A stretch of DNA of 64,000 nucleotides from the NCBI GenBank assembly GCA_016192065.1, contig JACPUX010000067.1, forward strand, positions 62,001-126,000. Reading direction: 5' to 3'. Each line of letters opens with the position of its first letter. Positions within the stretch are counted from its first letter, which is position 1. The stretch is from Betaproteobacteria bacterium (GTDB lineage Bacteria > Pseudomonadota > Gammaproteobacteria > Burkholderiales > Casimicrobiaceae). Below the pieces are notes generated by a model. The model worked only from the letters and a program-made list of their open reading frames with translations. It was not told the origin of the DNA and ran no database searches. The translations under genes and the position numbers were made by a program. Shown here in pieces: positions 29,260 through 41,547 of this stretch.

Positions 29260-30375
29260 TCAGCGGCAGAGATTGTCGCGGTGGATTAATTCAGGTTCGT
29301 CCACGTAGCCGAGTATGGCTTCGATTTCGCTGCTCGATTTGCGCAGAATGCGCCGGGTTTCCGCCGCGCTGTAGTTGATCAGGCCGCGGGCGATTTCGCG
29401 GCCGGATTCGTCGCAGCAGCCCACCACCGCGCCGCGCTCGAAGTCACCTTCGCATTGGATCACGCCGATCGCCAGCAGGCTCTTGCCATCGCGTGCGAGG
29501 GCGCGCACCGCACCAGCATCGAGCGTCAGGTGTCCGGCCAACTGTAGGTGGTCGGCCAACCATTGTTTACGCGCTGCCAGGGGCGGTGTGGCGGCGGCCA
29601 GATGGGTGCCGATCACTTCTCCAGCGGCCAAGCGTACCAGTACCTCGGGCTCGCGTCCGCTCGCGATCACCGTGCCCGCGCCGCTTCGTGCGGCGCGCTT
29701 GGCGGCCAGCACTTTGGTTAACATGCCGCCTTTGCCGTATTGGCTGCCGGCCCCGCCGGCCATGGCTTCCAGGGATTCATCGCCGGCTTTGGCATAGGCG
29801 ATGATGCGTGCCGCGGGGTCTTTGCGTGGGTCGGCGGTGAACAGCCCCTCCTGGTCGGTGAGCAGCACCAGCACGTCGGCTTCGATCAAATTGGTCACCA
29901 ACGCGCCCAGGGTATCGTTGTCCCCCAGGCGGATTTCCTCGGTGACCACGGTGTCGTTTTCGTTGATGATCGGGATCACCTGCAAGTCGAGCAAGGTGCG
30001 CAAGGTGCTGCGGGCGTTGAGATAACGCCGCCGGTCGGCGAGGTCCTCGTGCGTAAGCAAGATCTGGGCGGTATGTAGTCCGAATTGCGCGAAGCACGAT
30101 TCGTACACCTGTACCAGCCCCATTTGCCCGACCGCCGCCGCCGCCTGCAATTCATGCACCGCGCTCGGGCGCTTGGCCCAGCCCAGGCGCTGCATGCCTT
30201 CGGCGATGGCGCCGCTGGACACCAGCACGACTTCCTGGCCGCGCTCGCGCAATTTGGCGATCTGACCAGCCCAGCGCGCGATGGCTTGACGGTCGAGGCC
30301 GCGCCCCTCGTCGGTGACCAGGCTGCTGCCGACTTTGATCACCAGGCGTTTGGCGCCTACCACCAAGGAGGTCAC
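29260..30375 (-). CDS. proB: Glutamate 5-kinase
   Basis: 371 residues. The amino-acid kinase domain ([66 protein letters not shown]) is followed by a C-terminal PUA domain ([15 protein letters not shown]). It phosphorylates glutamate in the first step of proline synthesis. The start is GTG 30375, with GGGGAGGTG seven bases upstream. The longer frame above it is translated repeat DNA (copy B) and should not be annotated as protein. Same strand and order as obgE-proB in many relatives. Confidence 0.93.
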   Translation of the reverse strand: MTSLVVGAKRLVIKVGSSLVTDEGRGLDRQAIARWAGQIAKLRERGQEVVLVSSGAIAEGMQRLGWAKRPSAVHELQAAAAVGQMGLVQVYESCFAQFGLHTAQILLTHEDLADRRRYLNARSTLRTLLDLQVIPIINENDTVVTEEIRLGDNDTLGALVTNLIEADVLVLLTDQEGLFTADPRKDPAARIIAYAKAGDESLEAMAGGAGSQYGKGGMLTKVLAAKRAARSGAGTVIASGREPEVLVRLAAGEVIGTHLAAATPPLAARKQWLADHLQLAGHLTLDAGAVRALARDGKSLLAIGVIQCEGDFERGAVVGCCDESGREIARGLINYSAAETRRILRKSSSEIEAILGYVDEPELIHRDNLCR

Positions 30376-30469
30376 TCGAGCACCTCCCCCCGGTCCGCCT
30401 CCGGGCGGCCCGGGGAGGCGCTTGACGAACCTTCCCCCCGCCCCCCTTCCCGGGGAAGGGGGGGCGTGC

Positions 30470-30493
30470 GGTTCGCGGGCTGCGCCCGCTCCG
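30470..30493 (-). repeat. GC-rich dispersed repeat, intact copy B (inverted)
   Basis: Exact reverse complement of 28204-28227. The extended similarity covers about 30380-30500, including the GGGGGAAGG/CCTTCCCC runs. It fills the obgE-proB gap and supplies the G-rich sequence used as the proB ribosome site. Confidence 0.65.
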
Positions 30494-30535
30494 GGTTTCT
30501 GGCGACGCTCCCGTCCAGGCGGCCGGACCTGGCGC

Positions 30536-33234
<2,699 letters not shown>

Positions 33235-33270
33235 GACCCGGGAGCCTCACGGCGCCGCTTGGCGGCGCGA

Positions 33271-33297
33271 ACGAAAAAGGCAGCCGAAGCTGCCTTT
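33271..33297 (-). terminator. Rho-independent terminator of rpmE
   Basis: On the minus strand, the stem AAAGGCAGC/GCTGCCTTT closes a TTCG tetraloop and is followed by TTTTTCGTT. It lies 33 bases after the rpmE stop and would separate rpmE from the ArnT-like gene downstream. Confidence 0.85.
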
Positions 33298-33329
33298 CGT
33301 CGGTAGATCCGCGCAATACGCCTGGCGCA

Positions 33330-33551
33330 TCATGCCGCCGCGGGAGCCGCCTTGGTGCCGTACTTCTGGCGGAACTTCTCGACGCGACCGGCGGTGTCCA
33401 GAATTTTTTGCTTGCCAGTGTAGAACGGGTGGCAAGCGGCGCACACTTCGACGTGCAGGGGCTTGGTCACGGTCGAGCGGGTGGTGAACACATTGCCGCA
33501 ACTGCAGGTCACTTGAATTTCCGCGTAGTTCGGATGAATACTGGCCTTCAT
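33330..33551 (-). CDS. rpmE: Ribosomal protein L31, zinc-binding type
   Basis: 73 residues: [20 protein letters not shown] with C16 and C18, then C37 and C40 in [15 protein letters not shown]. All four zinc cysteines are kept, so this is the C+ form rather than the zinc-free paralogue. L31 bridges the ribosomal subunits. Monocistronic with its own terminator. Confidence 0.96.
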   Translation of the reverse strand: MKASIHPNYAEIQVTCSCGNVFTTRSTVTKPLHVEVCAACHPFYTGKQKILDTAGRVEKFRQKYGTKAAPAAA

Positions 33552-33668
33552 AACGATCCCCAATTCGACACGCCACCCGCTGGTTGGTCGGGGCGGCGAT
33601 AAGCGGCGAATTATGAAGGTTTTTGTTGCACCGCGCAAGCGGCCTGGGACGGATTGGCGGCGGCCGGG

Positions 33669-34208
33669 TCAGCCACCAGTGCCCGCCGCTCGGGTCGGCC
33701 ACTGGTAGCGGATTTCCGACACCTTGTGGCCGCTGGGCAGCTCCCAGAGATTGTTCTGTACCGCGCGCCCGCCCAGGCGGTCGTAAAACGCCAGAGCGGG
33801 CGCGTTCGCGGCCAAGACCCACAGATGCAGAGGCTGACCCGGGGCCGCCCCGGCAACCCAGGCACGGGCGCGCTGCAACAACTCGCGGCCGAGGCCGCGG
33901 CCTTGGTTCCGTGGATGTACGTGCAGGTTCTCAAGCCGGGCGCCCCACTCCGGGTCAAGATCGAGCAGGACGCTCACGAAACCGACCACTGCATCCTCTT
34001 GGACCGCCAGAAGGAAGAACTGCCGCTCCGGAGTGCTGCTCGACAGGCGCTTGCGCCAGACCGCCAGGTGCTCGTCGTAAAGCGCGCCGTCGAGCACCGT
34101 GTCGGGCAAAATGCCGCGGTAGTTGCGCTGCCAGCTCAAGGTATGAAGCCCGGCCAAGGCCTCGGCGTCGGCGGGAAGGGCGATTCGAAATTGGGTCGCG
34201 TTGGTCAA
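33669..34208 (-). CDS. GNAT-family N-acetyltransferase
   Basis: About 179 residues with the GNAT fold: FRIALPADAEALAGLHTLSWQRNYRG at the start, VVGFVSVLLD, then the acetyl-CoA loop VHPRNQGRGLGRELLQRARAW and ANAPALAFYDRLGG. The substrate is unknown. The start is not settled: the conserved domain begins just after a TTG at 34208, while an ATG at 34271 lies upstream and overlaps a possible TAGAAT -10 element near 34247. Confidence 0.82.
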   Translation of the reverse strand: MTNATQFRIALPADAEALAGLHTLSWQRNYRGILPDTVLDGALYDEHLAVWRKRLSSSTPERQFFLLAVQEDAVVGFVSVLLDLDPEWGARLENLHVHPRNQGRGLGRELLQRARAWVAGAAPGQPLHLWVLAANAPALAFYDRLGGRAVQNNLWELPSGHKVSEIRYQWPTRAAGTGG

Positions 34209-34376
34209 GGCGGCGGGTTTCGTGGTACAGACTGAGGTCGGACCGAATTCTAACAAACCAGGCCTGCGCAAAATCGGCCCAGGCCGGAATCGCGCCGTGC
34301 CGTGACGTGTTCAGGGCTGGCCGGGGCGGCCGCCGGACGCGGTATCATGCAGGTCAGCGAAGCCCGGAGGTGAGCA

Positions 34377-35480
34377 ATGAGCTGGCGCGGAATCTGGAGT
34401 TTCTTCTTGCTGGGTCTGGGCAACTGTTTGGTGGTTGCCGCCGAGTTGCCGCTGGAAAAGATCAAGCTGCCGGCGGGTTTTGCCATCGAAGTCTATGCCC
34501 GGGTGCCGAACGCCCGGGCCATGGTCTGGGGCGCGCAGGGCACCTTGTTCGTGGGGTCGATGAGCGCGGGCAAGGTCTATGCTGTACGGGCCAGCCTGGA
34601 AGGGGGCAAGGAAGTCCTGGTCCTTGCCAGTGGCCTGGCGCGGCCAGTGGGGGTCGCCTTTCGCGACGGCGCGCTGTATGTGTCGGTGATTGACCGAATT
34701 CTGCGCTTCGATCGCATCGAGGAGCGCTTATCCGATCCGCCGACTCCCGTGCGCCTGCCCGCCGAGTTTCCAGGCGACCGGCACCATGGCTGGAAATTCA
34801 TCGCTTTCGGACCGGATGGCTGGCTCTACGTCCCGGTCGGCGCGCCCTGCAATATCTGCGCGCCCGATCCTGAGCGCTACGCCAATATTCAGCGCATCTC
34901 GCCCGACGGCGCCCGGCGCGAAGTCGTTGCCCGCGGCGTGCGCAACTCCGTGGGCTTCGACTGGCATCCCAAGACGCGCGAACTGTGGTTCACCGACAAT
35001 GGCCGCGATTTCCTGGGCGACGATCTTCCGCCCGATGAACTGAACCACGCCTCCATCGCCGGGCAGCATTTCGGCTATCCGTATTGCCATGGCGCGGATC
35101 TGGCCGACCCGGAATTCGGCAAGAAACGCCTTTGTCGTGATTTCCGCGCACCCGCGCGCCTGTTGGGCGCGCATGTGGCGAGCCTGGGCATGCGCTTCTA
35201 CACCGGCAAGCAGTTTCCGGAGCGCTACCGCGACCAGATTTTCATCGCCGAGCATGGCTCGTGGAACCGCGGCGAGAAAGCGGGCTACCGGGTGAGTCTG
35301 GTGCGGCTGCAAGGGGAACGTGCAGTCTCCTACGAGACCTTCGCCGAAGGCTGGCTGCAGGGCGAGGTCGCCTGGGGGCGGCCGGCCGATGTGCTGGTGG
35401 CGCCAGACGGTGCGCTTCTGGTCGCGGACGATTACGCGGGGGCCATCTATCGCCTTAGCTATCGCGCCGAGACACCGTGA
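34377..35480 (+). CDS. Secreted PQQ-type sugar (sorbosone) dehydrogenase
   Basis: 367 residues with a signal peptide (SFFLLGLGNCLVVAA). A six-bladed propeller of the soluble aldose dehydrogenase/sorbosone dehydrogenase group follows: LPAGFAIEVYARVPNARAMVWG, GDRHHGWKFIAFGPDGWLYVPVGAPCN, ARGVRNSVGFDWHPKTRELWFTDNGRD and HGSWNRGEKAGYRV. Such enzymes oxidise sugars in the periplasm with PQQ. CGGAGGTGAGCA precedes the ATG. No PQQ synthesis gene is in the window. Confidence 0.87.
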   Translation: MSWRGIWSFFLLGLGNCLVVAAELPLEKIKLPAGFAIEVYARVPNARAMVWGAQGTLFVGSMSAGKVYAVRASLEGGKEVLVLASGLARPVGVAFRDGALYVSVIDRILRFDRIEERLSDPPTPVRLPAEFPGDRHHGWKFIAFGPDGWLYVPVGAPCNICAPDPERYANIQRISPDGARREVVARGVRNSVGFDWHPKTRELWFTDNGRDFLGDDLPPDELNHASIAGQHFGYPYCHGADLADPEFGKKRLCRDFRAPARLLGAHVASLGMRFYTGKQFPERYRDQIFIAEHGSWNRGEKAGYRVSLVRLQGERAVSYETFAEGWLQGEVAWGRPADVLVAPDGALLVADDYAGAIYRLSYRAETP

Positions 35481-35486
35481 CAAACC

Positions 35487-35927
35487 ATGAGCACAGTCAC
35501 GATGTACTCGCTTGAAGGGACCTGCCATTGCGGCAAACTTCGGGTCGAGGTCGCCTTACCCCAAGCGCCCGAGACCTATCATCCGCGCGCCTGCGACTGC
35601 GCGTTCTGCCGCAAGCATGGCGCCGCCTATTTATCCGATCCGGCCGGGCGCCTGCGCGTCGTCGCGGCCGACGCGCAGGCGGTTTCGCACTATCGCCAGG
35701 GCAGTGGCCGGGCGGAGTTCCTGATCTGCCGGGATTGCGGGGTCCTGGTAGGAGTCTGCTGCGAAGCGGACGGACGTCGCTACGCCGCGGTCAACGCCCG
35801 GGTCATCGGCGGCGAGGCGAAGTTTGCGGAAGAAACCGCGGTGTCTCCGCGCAAGCTCGACGCCGATTCGAGAGTCGAGCGCTGGAAGAGTCTCTGGTTC
35901 CGAGAGTTTCTGATCGAAACGCCCTGA
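35487..35927 (+). CDS. GFA/Mss4-like zinc protein
   Basis: 146 residues with the glutathione-dependent formaldehyde-activating (GFA) fold. Cysteine pairs occur in GTCHCGKLRVEV, ACDCAFCRKHGA and ICRDCGVLVG, the usual zinc ligands. Members range from Gfa, for S-hydroxymethylglutathione formation, to uncharacterised proteins, so no reaction is claimed. Starts 6 bases after the sugar dehydrogenase stop. Confidence 0.83.
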   Translation: MSTVTMYSLEGTCHCGKLRVEVALPQAPETYHPRACDCAFCRKHGAAYLSDPAGRLRVVAADAQAVSHYRQGSGRAEFLICRDCGVLVGVCCEADGRRYAAVNARVIGGEAKFAEETAVSPRKLDADSRVERWKSLWFREFLIETP

Positions 35928-36063
35928 ACCGCCTGCCCCCAAGCTGCGCAGCCCTCCGATAGCGGATTCGTGGGTCACCCGCGGCGTCGGGCCGGGGACG
36001 AACTGGCCGACGCAGCGAGCCGCTCGAACTCCGGGCGACCCACCGCGACTCGACCGTCAAGCT

Positions 36064-36492
36064 TCAGGCGGCCGCCTGTTGGCTATGCCACCAGATCCAA
36101 CACTCCTGGCACAAACCCGCGCCATTGAATTCGGCACGCAGTACCCCGTCGAGTACCAGGCGCGGCAGCGGGTCGCCGGGCTTACGGGCAAGAAGGTTGG
36201 TGCCGGTGGACGCCGCCCAGATCGCGAATAGCTCCTCCGAGGCGACCTGGTAGGTGGTGTGCCAATGGGCAATGCCGCCGCGCGGTGTTTCGCCCAGGAC
36301 TTCGTAGATCACTTTCACGTCTTCTTGCAACTTCACCCGCTGCCAGTACGCGGCCAGCTGCTGATGGCCCCGCTGCACCGCGAAGGGCGTGTTGTGATAG
36401 GCGCCGTCCGCGGCAAAGAGTGCGCAGAAACCGCGCTCGTCGCGCTGCTCCCAGGCGGCCTGGTAGCCTTGCATGAATTCTTGGATCGTCAT
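36064..36492 (-). CDS. SnoaL/NTF2-like protein
   Basis: 142 residues with the small alpha+beta cone fold: FMQGYQAAWEQRDERGFCALFAADGAYHNTPFAVQRGHQQLAAYW, then WHTTYQVASEELFAIW. Related proteins act as isomerases, cyclases or ligand binders, and the catalytic residues vary too much to assign a reaction. It is followed 40 bases upstream by a small membrane protein gene on the same strand. Confidence 0.78.
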   Translation of the reverse strand: MTIQEFMQGYQAAWEQRDERGFCALFAADGAYHNTPFAVQRGHQQLAAYWQRVKLQEDVKVIYEVLGETPRGGIAHWHTTYQVASEELFAIWAASTGTNLLARKPGDPLPRLVLDGVLRAEFNGAGLCQECWIWWHSQQAAA

Positions 36493-36531
36493 TTTGCTCG
36501 CTCTAGTGAGTGTTTGGTCGACGTGGCGCGC

Positions 36532-36750
36532 TCAGTGCTGCGGGCGAACGCCCAGCGCCCGGGCCGGCAGAAACAGAATGGCGCGCGGCAGCGCAAGAGC
36601 CGCCGCCAAGGTGATGTCGCGCAGCCGAAAAGGCAGCTCGATCAACCGCACCAATGGCCAGAGCAGCCGGGCCAAAAGAGCCCGGGGCCAGCGCAGCACC
36701 AGCCGCACCAGCAGGACCAGCCAGGTGATGAAGGTGCCTAGACCGCTCAT
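36532..36750 (-). CDS. Small membrane protein, unknown
   Basis: 72 residues with an N-terminal membrane segment (TFITWLVLLVRLVLRW) and further hydrophobic stretches separated by Arg residues. AGGAG lies 5 bases before the ATG. It is probably co-transcribed with the SnoaL-like gene. No family recognised. Confidence 0.6.
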   Translation of the reverse strand: MSGLGTFITWLVLLVRLVLRWPRALLARLLWPLVRLIELPFRLRDITLAAALALPRAILFLPARALGVRPQH

Positions 36751-36907
36751 AGAAACTCCTGTTGACCCGATTCGCGTTACCTTTGAACCCGCTCGTCCAT
36801 GGTCGGCGCGGGTCCAGCCGCCATGATGGCAGCATTGCGTGGAAGGTCAAGACCGGGCGGTGCCGCGCGGCCAGAGACGATGCCGCGTACGTCCAGCAAG
36901 TGGCCGC

Positions 36908-37780
36908 TCAACTGCGCTTGCGGTTCTCCATCAAGCGCAGGATCAGCGGCGTGAAAATGAGCTGCATGGCCAGTTCCATCTTGCCCCCCGGGACGACGAT
37001 GATGTTGGGCCGGGACATGAACGAGTCGTGCACCATGTTCAGGAGATAGGGGAAGTCGATGCCCTTTGGATTGGCGAAGCGGATGACCACGAAGCTCTCG
37101 TCGGCGGTGGGAATGTCGCGACTGATGAAGGGATTCGAGGTGTCCACCGTGGGCACGCGCTGAAAGTTGATGTGGGTGCGCGAGAACTGCGGCGTGATGT
37201 AGTTGATGTAATCGGGCATGCGCCTGAGGATGGTGTCCACCACCGCTTCGGTGGAATAGCCGCGGTGCCGCTTGTCGCGGTGCAGCTTCTGAATCCATTC
37301 CAGATTGACGATGGGTACCACGCCGACCAGGAGGTCCGGATACTGCGCGACATTGACGCGGTCGGTGACCGCGGCGCCGTGCAGACCTTCGTAAAAGAGC
37401 AGGTCGGTGGGTTCGGACAGCGGCTGCCATTCGGTGAAGGTGCCGCTCTCCTGCTGGAACTGCGCCGCCTCGGCCTCGTCGTGCAGATATCGGCGCACCC
37501 GTCCGGTGCCGCTGATGCCGTATTGCCGGAACAGTGCCGCCAGTTCCTCGAGCAGATTCGCCTCCGGGCCGAAGTGGCTGAAGTGCTGGTTGCCCGCCTG
37601 GCGTGCCTCTTCCATCGCCAGCTTCATCGCCCGGCGGTCGTAGCGATGGAAGGAGTCGCCCTCGACAATGCCGGCATGGAGATCTTCGCGCCGGAAAATG
37701 TGCTCGAAAGTGCGGGTCACCGTGGACGTGCCGGCCCCCGAAGAGCCGGTGATGGCGATGATGGGATGCTTGTTCGACAT
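36908..37780 (-). CDS. prkB: Phosphoribulokinase
   Basis: 290 residues, the short octameric bacterial type. P-loop GSSGAGTST at residues 12-20, followed by FHRYDR and NLLEEL; YEGLHG and the HRDKRHRG segment are family signatures. It phosphorylates ribulose 5-phosphate to the RuBisCO substrate. The ATG at 37780 opens the conserved domain; upstream frame sequence is not conserved. Last gene of the cbbM-fbp-prkB run, with a 161-base gap containing a dispersed repeat. Confidence 0.94.
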   Translation of the reverse strand: MSNKHPIIAITGSSGAGTSTVTRTFEHIFRREDLHAGIVEGDSFHRYDRRAMKLAMEEARQAGNQHFSHFGPEANLLEELAALFRQYGISGTGRVRRYLHDEAEAAQFQQESGTFTEWQPLSEPTDLLFYEGLHGAAVTDRVNVAQYPDLLVGVVPIVNLEWIQKLHRDKRHRGYSTEAVVDTILRRMPDYINYITPQFSRTHINFQRVPTVDTSNPFISRDIPTADESFVVIRFANPKGIDFPYLLNMVHDSFMSRPNIIVVPGGKMELAMQLIFTPLILRLMENRKRS

Positions 37781-37891
37781 AGGGCACTTTCGGCGAGATC
37801 TGGTGGGCGGGTGAGGCGCGGTCGCGCCGGGGAAAGCGTTGATTGACGCCGTCACACTGGTGCAGGCCGGTGTCTTGTAAGTTGAACTGCC

Positions 37892-37930
37892 TGGATTCTG
37901 GCTTAATCCGGAATGACGAATCCTACTTGA
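37892..37930. repeat. Dispersed intergenic repeat, copy 3
   Basis: TGGATTCTGG-cttaa-TCCGGAATGACGAATCCTAC, matching the copies at 18497 and 27404. It lies between fbp and prkB inside the Calvin cycle operon. Confidence 0.55.
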
Positions 37931-37941
37931 TTGCCATCTCC

Positions 37942-39024
37942 CTAGACGCGCAATAGCGAGCGTTCTGCGAACAGGGGCGAGGCGAAGTCGCCTTGATCAC
38001 GGCATTCACGGTATTCGCGGTGGTACTGAGCAATCTTTTCGACCTCGCGGCAGGAGCCGAAGATGAAGGGAACGCGCTGGTGTACCGACTCGGGTTCGAG
38101 GTCGAGTACGCGCATTCGCCCAGTGGTGGCGCTGCCGCCGGCCTGTTCGATTAGGTAGGCGATGGGATTGACCTCATACATCAGTCGCAGTCGCCCGCCC
38201 TGGGCACGCAGGCGCTCGTCGATGGGGTAGAGGTACACCCCGCCGCGCACCAGGATGCGATAGGTCTCGGCCACCAGCGAGGCGATCCAGCGGGTGTTGA
38301 AATCCTTGCCGCGCGGCCCGCTCCGACCGGCCTGGCACTCGGCCACGTACCGCCGCACCGGGGCCTCCCAGAAGCGCTCGTTGGAGGTGTTGGTGGCGTA
38401 TTCCGCGGTGTCTTTGGGGATGGTCATCTGCGGATGAGTCAACACGAACTCGCCCGTGTTGCGGTCCAGCGCAAAGGCGTCCACGCCCCGCCCGGTAGAT
38501 AGCACCAGCATCGTCGCTGGGCCGTAGAGCGCGAAACCCGCGGCCACCTGCGCGTCGCCGCCTTGCAGAAACTCCTCGGCCTGGAGTTCCGAGCCGGCGC
38601 GCGGCCGGCGCAGCACGGAAAAGATGCTGCCCACGCTGACGTTGACATCGACGCTGGCCGAGCCGTCCAGCGGATCGAAGAGCAACAGGTAGTCGCCGCG
38701 CGGATGGGGGGCTGGCACCGGCAGTACCTCGGCCATTTCCTCCGAGGCGAGGCCCGCCAGGTGGCCGCCCCAGAGGTTGGAGTCGATCATGATTTCATTG
38801 GTGAGCACATCGAGTGCCTTCTGGGTTTCGCCCTGGACGTTGATCTGCCCGTCGCCGGCGTTGCCCAATTGACCCTCCAGCGCGGCGCGCTCCACGGCGC
38901 TGGCGATGGCCTTGCACGATGCCGCAAGGTCGGTGAGGAGTTCCGCGAGGTCGTGGTCGAGCGCGTTGACACCGCGGGATTGCTCGGCCAGCACCTGGCG
39001 CAGGGTCTTCTGTGGCGTGTTCAT
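37942..39024 (-). CDS. fbp: Fructose-1,6-bisphosphatase class I
   Basis: 360 residues. The metal-binding DPLDGSASVDVNVSVGSIFSV segment and the substrate-binding YPIDERLRAQGGRLRLMYEVNPIAYLIEQAGG are intact, the class I signature. It dephosphorylates fructose bisphosphate for RuBP regeneration and gluconeogenesis. GAGGAGGAATTCACC gives a strong start at 39024. It begins 14 bases after cbbM, so it belongs to the RuBisCO transcript and may be the cbbF version of the enzyme. Confidence 0.95.
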   Translation of the reverse strand: MNTPQKTLRQVLAEQSRGVNALDHDLAELLTDLAASCKAIASAVERAALEGQLGNAGDGQINVQGETQKALDVLTNEIMIDSNLWGGHLAGLASEEMAEVLPVPAPHPRGDYLLLFDPLDGSASVDVNVSVGSIFSVLRRPRAGSELQAEEFLQGGDAQVAAGFALYGPATMLVLSTGRGVDAFALDRNTGEFVLTHPQMTIPKDTAEYATNTSNERFWEAPVRRYVAECQAGRSGPRGKDFNTRWIASLVAETYRILVRGGVYLYPIDERLRAQGGRLRLMYEVNPIAYLIEQAGGSATTGRMRVLDLEPESVHQRVPFIFGSCREVEKIAQYHREYRECRDQGDFASPLFAERSLLRV

Positions 39025-39037
39025 GGTGAATTCCTCC

Positions 39038-40417
39038 TCAAGCGGCGACGCCCAGAATTTGGCGCCAACCGGGGTAATACAGATCGGCATCGCGCGGGAA
39101 GGAAACGAAGGCCCGGGCGAACTCCTGATGGTGCCGAGCCCAGGCCAGCGGCTCGGCGTTTTGTTTCCAGCATTCGTAAGCCTGGGCAAGGCTCTTCGCC
39201 CCCGCCGCCGCGCCGTCAAGATGCCCATAGGAGCCGCCGCCAGCGGTACCGATCACGTCGCCGTGGCCCAGGTTCTCGAAGAAGCCGGGCAGGCGCAGAG
39301 CGTTCATGCCTCCGGAAATGATCGGCGTGGTCGCTTTCATGCCGTACCACTCCTGGTGATAAATCGGCCCCTGGTAGGCGTCGCGCTCGATGATGTAGGC
39401 GCTGGCGCGATCGTCTCTGTCGCCTTCCATCTTGCCGTAGCCCATGGTTCCCACATGGATGCCCGAGGCGCCTTGCAGCCGCGCCATCTTGGCCAGCACA
39501 TAGGCGGTGTAGCCGCGCTTGGAACTGGGCGAGGTTACGGCGCCGTGGCCGGCGCGGTGGTAGTGCAGGAACTGCGCCGGGTACTGGCGTCGGGCTGTGG
39601 TCACGGCTCCAGGGCCACCGACGTAGCCATCGACCAGAAAGGCGAGTTTGTCGGCGTCGGGGCCGAAAGCCTCCAGGGCGAAGTCGGCCCGGGCGCACAT
39701 CTCGAAATGATCATCGGCGGTGATGTTCATGGAGAAGAGCTTGGCCTGCCCGGTCTCGTCCATAGCGCGCTTCATGGCGTCGTACACCAGGCGAATGGTC
39801 TGCTTGAGCGGGGCGAACACCTGATTGCCCTGAGGTTCATCGTTCTTGATAAAATCGCCGCCCAGCCAAAATTCGTAGGCCGCCCGCGCGAAGGGTTCGG
39901 GGCGCAGGCCGAGCTTGGGCTTGATGATGGTCCCGGCGATGTAGCCGCCATGCTCGATCGGCCGGCCAAGGATGCGCCACAGATCGGCGATGTTCTTGGC
40001 CGGGCCGTCGAAGAGCTGGATGGCCCGGGGCGGCATGTGGAAATCGATCAGCTTGGCGTATTCGAGGTCGCCCATGCCCTGGTTGTTGCCGATGGTCAGG
40101 GTCAGAAAGGAGACCATCATCATCCGGCCGTCGATGAGGTTGCGGTCAAAAAGTTCGAGCGGGTAGGCGATGCGCATGTCCTCGCTGGCTTCGTCGATGT
40201 GGTACACCAGGGCGTCGACGCCGCGGGTGAAATCGTCGGTAGTGGCCACGTCGACGTTGGTGCCGGTCGAGGACTCGGCGGCGAAATGTGCCGCCGCTTC
40301 GAGGTAGCGGTTGCCCGCCTTGGGTTTCATGCGATAGGCGCATAGGATGTGGCGCCCGCCGCGCAGCAGGTCCTCCTCCTTGAGCGTCAGGTCGGCATAG
40401 CGGTTTGATTGGTCCAC
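39038..40417 (-). CDS. cbbM: Ribulose bisphosphate carboxylase, form II
   Basis: 459 residues, collinear with the Rhodospirillum rubrum enzyme. The catalytic lysine is K166 in [11 protein letters not shown]191 (the carbamylated one), D193 and E194 lie in [29 protein letters not shown] and [17 protein letters not shown] are conserved loops. Form II enzymes have low CO2/O2 specificity and suit high CO2 and low oxygen. No small subunit, carboxysome or cbbQ/cbbO genes are nearby. The start is GTG with AGGAGACC upstream. Confidence 0.97.
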   Translation of the reverse strand: MDQSNRYADLTLKEEDLLRGGRHILCAYRMKPKAGNRYLEAAAHFAAESSTGTNVDVATTDDFTRGVDALVYHIDEASEDMRIAYPLELFDRNLIDGRMMMVSFLTLTIGNNQGMGDLEYAKLIDFHMPPRAIQLFDGPAKNIADLWRILGRPIEHGGYIAGTIIKPKLGLRPEPFARAAYEFWLGGDFIKNDEPQGNQVFAPLKQTIRLVYDAMKRAMDETGQAKLFSMNITADDHFEMCARADFALEAFGPDADKLAFLVDGYVGGPGAVTTARRQYPAQFLHYHRAGHGAVTSPSSKRGYTAYVLAKMARLQGASGIHVGTMGYGKMEGDRDDRASAYIIERDAYQGPIYHQEWYGMKATTPIISGGMNALRLPGFFENLGHGDVIGTAGGGSYGHLDGAAAGAKSLAQAYECWKQNAEPLAWARHHQEFARAFVSFPRDADLYYPGWRQILGVAA

Positions 40418-40488
40418 GACGGTGGTCTCCTGGGGGTAATGGCGGCGCGATGGTTGCCATCATAGGCAGATCAAATCCATAAACAGAA

Positions 40489-40514
40489 ATCACTAATTGT
40501 TATCGTGATCATAA
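40489..40514. promoter_or_regulatory. Candidate CbbR operator between cbbM and cbbR
   Basis: Two overlapping dyads fit the LysR T-N11-A rule: ATCAC-N11-GTGAT at 40489-40509 and TTAT-N7-ATAA at 40500-40514. They sit in the 193-base divergent gap, about 30 bases upstream of a possible cbbM -10 element (TATGAT on the minus strand, 40459-40464). LysR regulators usually bind such sites to control both genes. Confidence 0.6.
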
Positions 40515-40610
40515 GCCGCAGCCTGGGGCTGAGGAATTACCGATTTGGCTGCCGCCCCCCTACCCATAAGCAGGATTCCCAGTAATCCCTTGGGAGGATA
40601 AGATCGCACC

Positions 40611-41534
40611 ATGGCTCTGAAGAACGTCACCCTGCGGCAATTGCGCGTCTTCGAGGCGGTGGCGAGGCTGCTTTCCTATTCCCGTGCGGCTGAAGAGCTG
40701 CATCTCACCCAGCCTGCGGTATCCATGCAGGTGCAGGCCCTGGAGCAACTGGCCGGCCTGCCGCTTACCGAACAGTTCGGTAAACGCATCGCGCTCACCC
40801 CGGCGGGCACGGAACTCGCGCAGCTTGCCCGGCGCCTGGGCGCGGAGGTGCGCGCCACCGAGGAGAACCTGGCCGCCCTGCGCGGTGTGGAGGCGGGCAG
40901 CCTGCACATCGGCGTGGTGAGCACCGCCAAATATTTCGCGCCGGCGCTTTTGGCGGAGTTTCGCCGCCGGCATCCCGGCATCACCCTGAGCCTTTCGGTG
41001 AACAATCGCAGCCTGGTGGTCAAGCAACTGGCGAACAACGAAATCGACCTCGCGCTGATGGGCAGCCCACCCAAGGACTTCGCCACCGTGGCTGAGCGTT
41101 TCGCCGAGCATCCGCTCATTTTCATCGCCGCCCCGGACCACCCTTTGGCCAAGCGTCGGCGGGTGCCACCCGAAGCCCTGGCGAGCGAAACTTTGCTAAT
41201 CCGCGAACCGGGTTCAGGCACCCGTGGGGCGCTGGAGCGCTTTCTCGAGGAACATCAGGTGAAGCCCCAGGCCACCATCGAGCTGGGCAGCAATGAAACC
41301 ATCAAGCAGGCGGTGATGGCCGGTTTGGGCATCGCTTTTTTGTCCGAGCACACCATTGGCCTGGAGCGCCAGGTCGGGCGCATCCTCAGGCTCGCGGTGG
41401 CGGGCACGCCGGTGAAGCGCGGCTGGCATCTGGTGTTTCGGGCAGACAAGCGCATGATGCCCGCCGCCAGCGCGTTTCAAGCCTTCATCAAGGCCGAGGG
41501 CGCGCGCCTGCTCAAGGCGCAGGTGGGGGGCTGA
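40611..41534 (+). CDS. cbbR: LysR-type transcriptional regulator CbbR
   Basis: 307 residues. The winged helix-turn-helix (LRQLRVFEAVARLLSYSRAAEELHLTQPAVSMQVQALEQ) is followed by the two-lobed ligand-binding domain (HIGVVSTAKYFAPALLAEF, with the family's conserved substrate-pocket beginning). CbbR senses metabolic signals such as RuBP, PEP or NADPH in other bacteria and activates cbb operons. Divergent from cbbM, the standard arrangement; autoregulation is likely. Confidence 0.93.
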   Translation: MALKNVTLRQLRVFEAVARLLSYSRAAEELHLTQPAVSMQVQALEQLAGLPLTEQFGKRIALTPAGTELAQLARRLGAEVRATEENLAALRGVEAGSLHIGVVSTAKYFAPALLAEFRRRHPGITLSLSVNNRSLVVKQLANNEIDLALMGSPPKDFATVAERFAEHPLIFIAAPDHPLAKRRRVPPEALASETLLIREPGSGTRGALERFLEEHQVKPQATIELGSNETIKQAVMAGLGIAFLSEHTIGLERQVGRILRLAVAGTPVKRGWHLVFRADKRMMPAASAFQAFIKAEGARLLKAQVGG

Positions 41535-41547
41535 GCGGGCGCTGCAT

